Positions 1-4,558 of a stretch of 6,453 bases of DNA are shown piece by piece (positions within the stretch are counted from its first letter, which is position 1; every line of letters starts with the position of its first letter). A model generated the notes under the pieces. That model worked only from the letters and a program-made list of their open reading frames with translations. It was not told the DNA's origin and did not search any database. The position numbers and the translations under genes were made by a program. Source of the DNA: an uncultured bacterium (GTDB lineage Bacteria; Bacillota; Clostridia; Lachnospirales; Lachnospiraceae); assembly GCA_905215625.1 (NCBI GenBank), contig CAJMQQ010000089.1, forward strand, positions 1 to 6,453. Direction: 5' to 3'.

Positions 1-432
1 TTCTTTTTCCGGATACCCGATGCAGGCATTTAGATTTAAAATATTCTGGGCTTTTGAAATTTTCTCTAACGCTGTATAAAGCTGCTTTCCTATCCCCATG
101 TGGCGTCTGTTTTCTTTTAAATAAATGCTAGTCTCTGCTGCCCAGTTGTAAGCAGCCCGCTTTCCAAAAGCTCCGGTATAGGCATATCCTAAAATTTCCC
201 CGTCTTTTTCTGCCGCCAGATAGGGATATTTTTTTAATGTTTCCCGTATCCTGTCTCTGAATTCTTCCAGGGAAGGAACCGTATATTCAAATGTTATGGC
301 TGTTTTTTCCACATATGGAGCGTAAATCTCCAGCAATTTTTCAGCGTCCGCTTCTTCTGCAATGCGGATAACAACGCCGCTTATTGATGAATCCATATCT
401 CTGGTTTCCCCGTTTAAATATTGATCCCCCAT
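1..432 (-). CDS. GNAT family N-acetyltransferase, phosphinothricin acetyltransferase-like (C-terminus cut by window edge)
   Basis: 144 residues are visible and the frame is still open at base 1. The GNAT domain begins near residue 21 (VIRIAEEADAEKL), followed by a Pat-like stretch APYVEKTAITFEY (38-50), the central strands YLAAEKDGEILGYAY (71-85), and the acetyl-CoA pyrophosphate loop RRHMGIG (109-115). The visible end, NLNACIGYPEKE, matches the strand that precedes the last helix of Pat-type enzymes, so perhaps 25-40 residues are missing. Members acetylate the amino group of small molecules such as phosphinothricin or methionine sulfoximine; the real substrate cannot be told here. The ATG at 432-430 shares its A with the TAA stop of the upstream alkyltransferase gene (TAATG) and has GGAGGG just before it, which favours it over the internal ATG at 396. 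This start leaves about 20 residues ahead of the domain. The overlap implies translational coupling with the alkyltransferase gene. Confidence 0.85.
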   Translation of the reverse strand, partial: MGDQYLNGETRDMDSSISGVVIRIAEEADAEKLLEIYAPYVEKTAITFEYTVPSLEEFRDRIRETLKKYPYLAAEKDGEILGYAYTGAFGKRAAYNWAAETSIYLKENRRHMGIGKQLYTALEKISKAQNILNLNACIGYPEKE

Positions 433-740
433 TATTCCCTCCACTGGTATAGTTTCATGTCTACACAGCCATTTTCTTTTAATTCCACGCCTTCTTCCAG
501 AAGTCTTTCCTTCTGGTCACAGAAATGGGGCGCCAGCCTTCCTCCTTGGTTCACAACCCTGTGGCAAGGATATTCTCCATAATATTCCGACATACTGAGC
601 ACTTTTCCAACCAGCCTGGCATTTTTATCCCTGCCAATCAGCCTGGCAATCTGTCCGTAGGAAGCCACCTTTCCTTCCGGAATTTCTTCTACCACAGAAA
701 GAATTTCATAAATCAAATCTTCTGTCAGAATTTTAGACAT
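432..740 (-). CDS. MGMT-family DNA alkyltransferase, single C-terminal domain (methylated-DNA--protein-cysteine methyltransferase-like)
   Basis: A 102-residue protein made only of the DNA-binding/active-site domain of O6-alkylguanine DNA alkyltransferases. Visible landmarks are the helix-turn-helix part ASYGQIARLIG (26-36), the segment ARLVGKVLS (41-49) that carries the conserved Arg finger position, and the active-site motif PCHRVV (58-63) with acceptor Cys59, followed by NQGGRLAP. In full-size enzymes (about 160-180 residues) this Cys takes the alkyl group from O6-alkylguanine irreversibly. Alkyltransferase-like (ATL) proteins of about the same small size usually have Trp at this position and only flag lesions for excision repair. 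This protein has the ATL size but the active Cys, so true transfer activity is possible but not shown. The ATG at 740 is chosen because GGGGAGG ends six bases upstream; an in-frame TTG at 755 overlaps that site and is unlikely. The gene follows the hairpin-rich gap after nfnB and is coupled to the acetyltransferase gene downstream. Confidence 0.88.
   Translation of the reverse strand: MSKILTEDLIYEILSVVEEIPEGKVASYGQIARLIGRDKNARLVGKVLSMSEYYGEYPCHRVVNQGGRLAPHFCDQKERLLEEGVELKENGCVDMKLYQWRE
437..442 (-). promoter_or_regulatory. Shine-Dalgarno of the acetyltransferase gene, inside the end of the alkyltransferase gene
   Basis: GGAGGG lies four bases upstream of the ATG at 432 and is read as part of the last Trp-Arg-Glu codons of the preceding gene. 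Together with the TAATG overlap it fixes the start of the acetyltransferase and points to coupled translation. Confidence 0.75.
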
Positions 741-746
741 CTTCCG

Positions 747-753
747 CCTCCCC
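747..753 (-). promoter_or_regulatory. Shine-Dalgarno of the MGMT-family gene
   Basis: GGGGAGG stands six bases before the ATG at 740. It decides the start, because the alternative in-frame TTG at 755-753 would sit on top of it and has no site of its own. Confidence 0.75.
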
Positions 754-763
754 AAAAGGCAAA

Positions 764-826
764 CTGCCGCAAAACGAAATCCGGCATCTCTGCCAGAGCA
801 GAAATCCTGTTTTCATTTTGCGGCAG
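764..826. repeat. Long imperfect hairpin A of the intergenic block
   Basis: CTGCCGCAAAA (764-774) pairs perfectly with TTTTGCGGCAG (816-826). After one mismatch (775/815) four more pairs follow (776-779 with 811-814). The loop contains a smaller perfect palindrome, CTCTG-C-CAGAG (788-798), which competes with a GGCA/TGCC pairing (783-794). In the minus-strand transcript this stem ends about 10 bases before the ribosome binding site of the MGMT-family gene and is followed by a weak T-rich run, TTTGCCTTTT. A terminator or attenuator role is possible but the tract is poor. Confidence 0.7.
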
Positions 827-839
827 CCTAAATTCTCTT

Positions 840-859
840 ACCGTCATTTTCAGGACGGT
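840..859. repeat. Hairpin B of the intergenic block
   Basis: ACCGTC (840-845) and GACGGT (854-859) form a perfect six-pair stem with an eight-base loop. There is no T-tract on either side, so it does not look like an intrinsic terminator by itself. Confidence 0.6.
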
Positions 860-863
860 GCAT

Positions 864-893
864 CTTCTTGACCAGCAAAAGCCGGTCAAGAAG
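864..893. repeat. Hairpin C of the intergenic block
   Basis: CTTCTTGACC (864-873) and GGTCAAGAAG (884-893) form a perfect ten-pair stem. In the minus-strand transcript it can extend by one U-G and two G-C pairs to close a UUUU tetraloop, giving a very stable 13-pair hairpin. It directly abuts hairpin D. No T-tract follows on either strand. Confidence 0.75.
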
Positions 894-913
894 CATCGGA
901 AATTCATCCGATG
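894..913. repeat. Hairpin D of the intergenic block
   Basis: CATCGGA (894-900) and TCCGATG (907-913) form a perfect seven-pair stem with a six-base loop. It starts at the base after hairpin C and lies 23 bases beyond the nfnB stop codon, so it is the first structure the nfn transcript would form after translation ends. It may protect the 3' end of the message or assist termination; the lack of a T-tract argues against a standard intrinsic terminator. Confidence 0.65.
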
Positions 914-936
914 TGAAAATTGATATAAAAACTCAC

Positions 937-2325
937 TTATAAATTAGCCCTTAAATATTCATCTATTCCCCTGGCTCCAGCCTTTCCTGCTTCCATAGCC
1001 AGAATTACGGTTGCCGCTCCGGTAACTGCGTCGCCTCCGGCAAAGACACCTTCTCTGCTGGTCTGGCCGTTGTCTTCCTGAGCTACAATACACTTGCGCT
1101 TGTTAATCTCCAGGCCTTCGGTTGTGGAAGAAATCAGCGGATTTGGAGAAGTTCCCAGAGACATAATCACTGTATCTACTTCAATGGTATAGTCAGAACC
1201 TGGAACCTCCACTGGACGTCTTCTTCCAGATGCATCCGGCTCGCCTAATTCCATTTTCCGGACTACCATTCCGGTTACCCAGTCATTTTCATCTGTCAGA
1301 ATCTCCACCGGATTGGTAAGCAAATCGAACACAACGCCTTCTTCTTTTGCATGATGTACTTCCTCTGCACGGGCCGGAAGCTCTGCCTCGCTTCTGCGGT
1401 AAACCACGTGTACTTCTGCGCCTAAACGAAGCGCGGTTCTGGCTGCATCCATTGCTACGTTTCCGCCGCCTACAACTGCCACTTTTTTGCCTGCTGCAAT
1501 CGGAGTGTCATAGTCATCGCAAAACGCCTTCATCAGATTATTTCTGGTCAGATATTCGTTCGCAGAAAATACGCCATTGGCATTTTCACCTGGAATTCCC
1601 ATAAATTTAGGAAGCCCTGCTCCGGAACCGATAAAAACTGCCTCAAATCCTTCTTCGTCCATCAGTTCATCAATGGTAACAGATTTTCCAATAATTACGT
1701 TGGTTTCAATGGTTACACCTAATTTCTTTACATTATCAATTTCAGAACGGACTACGGTATTTTTTGGAAGACGGAACTCTGGAATACCATAAGTCAGAAC
1801 GCCGCCCGGCTCATGAAGCGCCTCAAAAATTGTAACCTCATATCCCATCTTTGCTAAATCTCCGGCACAAGTAAGTCCTGCAGGACCTGAACCGATTACT
1901 GCTACTTTTCTGCCGTTGGTTTTCTCCGGAGCAGCCGGAACGAATCCATTTTCCCTGGACCAGTCTGCTACAAACCGCTCCAGTTTTCCAATGGCAACCG
2001 GTTCACCTTTGATTCCGCGGATGCACTTGCCCTCGCACTGGGTCTCCTGCGGACATACCCGCCCGCATACTGCCGGAAGAGCAGAAGATTTTGCAATCAC
2101 TTCCGCTGCCCCCTTAAAATCCCGTTCCGTTACCTTTTTAATAAATGCCGGAATGTCAATGGAAACCGGACATCCCTGGACACATAATGGCTTTTTGCAC
2201 TGAAGACAGCGTTTTGCTTCCTCTACTGCTTCTTCTTCTGTATATCCTAAACATACTTCTTTAAAGTTTGTTGCTCTTACCTTTGGTTCCTGCTCCCCAA
2301 TGGGAACTCTCTTCATTCCGTCCAT
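937..2325 (-). CDS. nfnB: NADH-dependent reduced ferredoxin:NADP+ oxidoreductase, large subunit NfnB (GltD/glutamate synthase small-subunit family)
   Basis: A 462-residue iron-sulfur flavoprotein, a normal length for the family. The N-terminal ferredoxin-like domain carries two Cys groups, C40/C43/C48/C52 and C87/C91/C97/C101, for [4Fe-4S] clusters. An FAD-binding Rossmann motif follows (VAVIGSGPAG, 141-150), then a second, NADPH-binding one (VAVVGGGNVAMD, 282-293) with the Arg pair 310-311 placed to meet the 2'-phosphate, and a C-terminal FAD motif FAGGDAVTG (428-436). By sequence alone it would be called the small subunit of NADPH-glutamate synthase. No large glutamate synthase gene is here, and the gene is fused in an operon with an NfnA homologue, so NfnB is the better call. 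In the cytoplasmic NfnAB complex this subunit holds the bifurcating FAD and reacts with NADP(H) and ferredoxin. Its ATG shares a base with the nfnA stop (TGATG). Confidence 0.93.
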   Translation of the reverse strand: MDGMKRVPIGEQEPKVRATNFKEVCLGYTEEEAVEEAKRCLQCKKPLCVQGCPVSIDIPAFIKKVTERDFKGAAEVIAKSSALPAVCGRVCPQETQCEGKCIRGIKGEPVAIGKLERFVADWSRENGFVPAAPEKTNGRKVAVIGSGPAGLTCAGDLAKMGYEVTIFEALHEPGGVLTYGIPEFRLPKNTVVRSEIDNVKKLGVTIETNVIIGKSVTIDELMDEEGFEAVFIGSGAGLPKFMGIPGENANGVFSANEYLTRNNLMKAFCDDYDTPIAAGKKVAVVGGGNVAMDAARTALRLGAEVHVVYRRSEAELPARAEEVHHAKEEGVVFDLLTNPVEILTDENDWVTGMVVRKMELGEPDASGRRRPVEVPGSDYTIEVDTVIMSLGTSPNPLISSTTEGLEINKRKCIVAQEDNGQTSREGVFAGGDAVTGAATVILAMEAGKAGARGIDEYLRANL

Positions 2326-3215
2326 CAGTCGTCACCTCCGCAATGTCCGCATCCGCCATGATGAGTGTCGCCCTCCTGGGCTTTTAACAAATCCCTGCCC
2401 TCCTGGGTCTTGTACATCTGCTGTCTCTTCATAGCCTGGTCAAAATCTACCAGATGTCCATCAAATTCCGGTCCGTCTACACAGGCAAATTTTACCGCAT
2501 CTCCTACGGTTACACGGCAGGCACCGCACATTCCTGTACCGTCTACCATAATAGGATTTAAGCTGACAATGGTTGGGATACCCAGTTCTTTTGTCAGTTT
2601 GCAGACAAACTTCATCATAATCATAGGACCAATGGCAACACAGATGTCATAAGTCTTGCCTTCTTTTTTCACCAAATCTTCAATTACGGAAGTTACCATG
2701 CCCTTGCGGCCATAGGAGCCGTCATCGGTGGTAACATAAAGGGTTCCGGCTACTGCTTCCATCTCTTTTTCCAGAATCAGCAGATCTTTATTTTTAGAAC
2801 CTACAATTACATCTGCTTCGATGCCGTGCTCTTTCATCCACTTTACCTGCGGGTAAACCGGAGCAGCGCCAACGCCGCCTGCTACAAACAAATACTTTCT
2901 TTTTCTCACTTCTTCCAACGGATCTTTTACAAATTCAGAAGGATTGCCCAAAGGTCCGGCTACGTCCTGGAAGCTGTCTCCTTCCTTTAAAAAGGCCATC
3001 CGATAAGTAGAAGCGCCTACTGTCTGGAATACAATGGTAATGATGCCCTTTTCCCTGTCAAAATCACAAATGGTCAGGGGAATCCGCTCTCCCGCCTCAT
3101 CGATCTTTACAATCACAAACTCGCCGGGCTGACAAGATCTCGCTACTCTGGGAGCTTCCACATCCATCAGGTATATTTTATCAGCAAGCTGCTCTGCCTT
3201 TAAAATCCTGTACAT
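2325..3215 (-). CDS. nfnA: NADH-dependent reduced ferredoxin:NADP+ oxidoreductase, small subunit NfnA (sulfide/dihydroorotate dehydrogenase-like FAD/NAD-binding protein)
   Basis: A 296-residue protein of the ferredoxin-NADP reductase/PyrK-like superfamily. Visible parts are the flavin-binding ERIPLTICDFD (43-53; Arg44 and Pro46), the NAD-binding loop VAGGVGAAPVYPQ (111-123), the late dinucleotide-fold strand AIGPMIMMK (194-202), and the [2Fe-2S] region VDGTGMCGACRVTV...FACVDGPEFDG. There Asp225, Cys230, Cys233 and Cys245 fit the Asp-plus-three-Cys ligation known for Nfn small subunits. It oxidises NADH and passes electrons to NfnB; together they couple NADH and reduced ferredoxin oxidation to NADP+ reduction, or the reverse, which balances redox pools in anaerobes. 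The ATG at 3215 follows AGGAGAGGAAAGAA. The tail ends in HHGGCGHCGGDD, a His/Cys-rich run beyond the conserved fold that could bind a metal. A PyrK-type dihydroorotate dehydrogenase subunit is the main alternative, but the nfnB partner argues against it. Confidence 0.92.
   Translation of the reverse strand: MYRILKAEQLADKIYLMDVEAPRVARSCQPGEFVIVKIDEAGERIPLTICDFDREKGIITIVFQTVGASTYRMAFLKEGDSFQDVAGPLGNPSEFVKDPLEEVRKRKYLFVAGGVGAAPVYPQVKWMKEHGIEADVIVGSKNKDLLILEKEMEAVAGTLYVTTDDGSYGRKGMVTSVIEDLVKKEGKTYDICVAIGPMIMMKFVCKLTKELGIPTIVSLNPIMVDGTGMCGACRVTVGDAVKFACVDGPEFDGHLVDFDQAMKRQQMYKTQEGRDLLKAQEGDTHHGGCGHCGGDD
2332..2339 (-). promoter_or_regulatory. Shine-Dalgarno of nfnB inside the last codons of nfnA
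   Basis: GGAGGTGA, close to a perfect anti-16S match, lies six bases before the nfnB ATG. The same bases encode the Gly-Gly-Asp-Asp end of NfnA. With the TGATG overlap this indicates coupled translation and a one-to-one supply of the two subunits. Confidence 0.8.
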
Positions 3216-3239
3216 TTCTTTCCTCTCCTATCCTGTGCT

Positions 3240-3297
3240 ATGATAATGTTGTAATGCGTTAAAGTTTTACCATGCGCATTTTTTCTAATATTATCAT
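3240..3297. repeat. Nested inverted repeat in the dfrA-nfnA gap
   Basis: Two perfect repeats are nested: the outer ATGATAAT (3240-3247) with ATTATCAT (3290-3297), and the inner AATGCG (3253-3258) with CGCATT (3275-3280). The inner right arm overlaps a small palindrome ATGCGCAT (3272-3279). The 92-bp gap is otherwise AT-rich. No T-tract follows the stems in the direction of transcription, so an operator or a structured nfnA leader fits better than a terminator. Confidence 0.55.
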
Positions 3298-3316
3298 TGA
3301 TTTGGTTTTATGGCAA
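3288..3316 (-). promoter_or_regulatory. Possible promoter for nfnAB
   Basis: On the minus strand, TTGCCA (3316-3311) and TAATAT (3293-3288) are separated by 17 bases, matching five of six and four of six consensus positions. The -35 box lies within the last codons and stop of the dihydrofolate reductase gene. The predicted start near 3281 would put the inner inverted repeat and half of the outer one in the nfnA leader. This is a weak prediction by eye. Confidence 0.35.
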
Positions 3317-3814
3317 CACTTTTTTTCCTGTTCTTTTATACATCCGAAACTCATAACACAGATTAAAATAGGTCTGCTCATCGCTTTCTGCCTCTAACGT
3401 CCACTGATCATCCTGATCCAGATTAGGGAAATAAGTGTCTGCATCATATTCATAGTCAATCCATGTCACGTGGGCTGTATCACAGTAAGGCAGAAACTGT
3501 TCATAGATCTCCTGGCCTCCTGCCACATAAATATCCTCTGACGGATACGGTTCCAGCTCTTTTAACGCCTCTTCCAGACTGTGAACCACCACAGCTCCTT
3601 TTACGGAATAAGACAAATCCCTGGTCAGCACAAGATTAGTACGGCCATACAGGGGCTGGCCTCCGGGAAGGCTTTCCAGAGTTTTCCTTCCCATCACCAC
3701 TACTTTTCCCAGGGTCTCATCCCGAAACATTTTCTGGTCCCCTGGAATGGAAACCAAAAGCTGGCCTTTTTTTCCGATAGCCCAGTGTTTATCCACTGCT
3801 ACAATCAGATTCAT
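3308..3814 (-). CDS. folA: Dihydrofolate reductase
   Basis: A 168-residue protein with the full DHFR layout; it reduces dihydrofolate to tetrahydrofolate with NADPH in the cytoplasm. Visible landmarks are the N-terminal strand and loop MNLIVAVDKHWAIGKKGQLL, catalytic Asp26 in SIPGDQKMF with Phe30, the NADPH-binding MGRKTLESLPGG (41-52), Arg58 at the position that holds the folate glutamate, the diglycine motif YVAGGQEIYEQFLP (96-109), the HVTWID strand (115-120) and DADTYFPNLDQDDQW. The position of Escherichia coli Trp22 is Val21 here (LLVSIPGD instead of the usual PW.LP.D), a change near the active site. The ATG overlaps the TGA of the upstream ThyX-like gene by 4 nt (ATGA), with AAGGAGG 11 bases upstream and a second purine run, GAGGA, directly before the start. 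The pair is therefore one transcription and translation unit for thymidylate/folate metabolism. Confidence 0.94.
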   Translation of the reverse strand: MNLIVAVDKHWAIGKKGQLLVSIPGDQKMFRDETLGKVVVMGRKTLESLPGGQPLYGRTNLVLTRDLSYSVKGAVVVHSLEEALKELEPYPSEDIYVAGGQEIYEQFLPYCDTAHVTWIDYEYDADTYFPNLDQDDQWTLEAESDEQTYFNLCYEFRMYKRTGKKVLP

Positions 3815-4449
3815 TCCTCGTTTTCCTCCTTATCCTCTGCAATAATCAGTTCTTTTGCATAAGGCAGAGTGGAAATCCAGTCGCAGAACGTATGCCATTC
3901 TGCCAGCTTGTGATTTCTTCTTGCGTAATAAATATTTACCAGAGTTTCATAATTAAAGGTACAGGTACGCATCTGGTTGTAGCTGGAAGGCAGAAGCTGA
4001 ATCATATCATACCAGTCTGCTTTGTCCTTGGTCTCCAGATAGCGGCAGCGAATTTCCTCCAGTCTGGCAATAATTGTGTCCATAAATAACAGAGTGGATT
4101 CCGTCATATGGTCGGTGCTGAAGTCTTCCCGTTCAAAAGGCTTGCTGTGGATCTTATGCATGGTGCTGGTGGAGTTTGCCACTGTCGCTACTTTATAAGT
4201 GTCATACTCCTTCCACCAGTATAAGGGAGCCGTAATATCTACCGACACAAAAATCTGGCGGATAAATTTGCGGTGATCGCTTCCAGCCTTGCGGAGGCGG
4301 ACTGCCAGACCTAAATCATTGGGGCCCAGCACATACTGACCGTTTTCATCATAGCCGCTGTCCATTCTTCCCCAGCTGTTCATTGGGTTTCTGGCTCCTC
4401 TCATGGCATTTTCCAGGTTCATAACGCTTGTTCTCTCTAATTGTATCAT
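3811..4449 (-). CDS. Divergent ThyX-superfamily protein (putative flavin-dependent thymidylate synthase-like)
   Basis: A 212-residue protein from the ATG at 4449. By-eye comparison with ThyX gives one colinear match. His59 and RKFIRQIFVSVDI (60-72) correspond to the H.S..EH..F.F.I stretch. YWWKEYDTYKVATVANSTSTMH (77-98) corresponds to the signature region; Y85-K86-V87, seven residues, then S95 stand in for RHR-x7-S, and S-T-M-H (95-98) for S-x-R-Y. The LLPSSY (152-157), N166, L170 and R177/R178 block with following A183-E184 matches the LP...N..L..R....A..E C-terminal part. ThyX makes dTMP from dUMP using FAD, NADPH and methylene-tetrahydrofolate. The canonical flavin-binding Arg-His-Arg is absent, so activity and cofactor are uncertain. 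It overlaps the dihydrofolate reductase gene by 4 nt, which supports a folate/thymidylate role. The acidic tail (AEDKEENEE) lies outside the fold. Fold-level call likely; enzymatic call open. Confidence 0.72.
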   Translation of the reverse strand: MIQLERTSVMNLENAMRGARNPMNSWGRMDSGYDENGQYVLGPNDLGLAVRLRKAGSDHRKFIRQIFVSVDITAPLYWWKEYDTYKVATVANSTSTMHKIHSKPFEREDFSTDHMTESTLLFMDTIIARLEEIRCRYLETKDKADWYDMIQLLPSSYNQMRTCTFNYETLVNIYYARRNHKLAEWHTFCDWISTLPYAKELIIAEDKEENEE

Positions 4450-4458
4450 CTTATTATA

Positions 4459-4464
4459 CTCCTT
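4459..4464 (-). promoter_or_regulatory. Shine-Dalgarno of the ThyX-like gene
   Basis: AAGGAG lies nine bases before the ATG at 4449. The longer open frame reaches back to a TTG at 4581 inside addA, but that TTG has no ribosome binding site and the extra 44 residues do not look like ThyX. The shorter start is therefore preferred. Confidence 0.7.
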
Positions 4465-4498
4465 ACTCATCATGGGGACAGCAGACGCCGTCCACGTC

Positions 4499-4527
4499 AT
4501 TGTATCAAAGGCCGTTTTGGAATGCAA
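4499..4527 (-). promoter_or_regulatory. Predicted sigma-A promoter for the ThyX-like/DHFR operon
   Basis: On the minus strand, TTGCAT (4527-4522) and TACAAT (4504-4499) are spaced by exactly 17 bases, and TG at the correct offset makes an extended -10 (TGATACAAT). The predicted start is near 4492, leaving a leader of about 43 bases before the ATG at 4449. It lies in the 109-bp gap after the addA stop, so the two-gene unit can be expressed independently of addA. The gap shows no convincing terminator for addA. Confidence 0.55.
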
Positions 4528-4558
4528 CCTGGTTCGCATATCTGTCTGTAAATTTCTT

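Noticed and set aside
764..913. Hairpins as ordinary intrinsic terminators of nfnAB
   Set aside because: None of the four stems is followed by a convincing run of T in the direction of transcription; only hairpin A has a weak, interrupted one.
525..923. Plus-strand open frame of 132 codons running over the alkyltransferase gene and the hairpin block, and a minus-strand 60-codon frame at 725-907
   Set aside because: Both read through strong hairpins and have no clear ribosome binding site. The first is mostly antisense to a well-supported gene. If such peptides are annotated elsewhere, that would reflect copies of the repeat rather than a protein.
937..2325. Calling the gene the small subunit of NADPH-glutamate synthase (gltD)
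   Set aside because: Sequence families overlap, but there is no large glutamate synthase subunit here and the gene is fused by overlap to an nfnA homologue, the known partner arrangement of Nfn.
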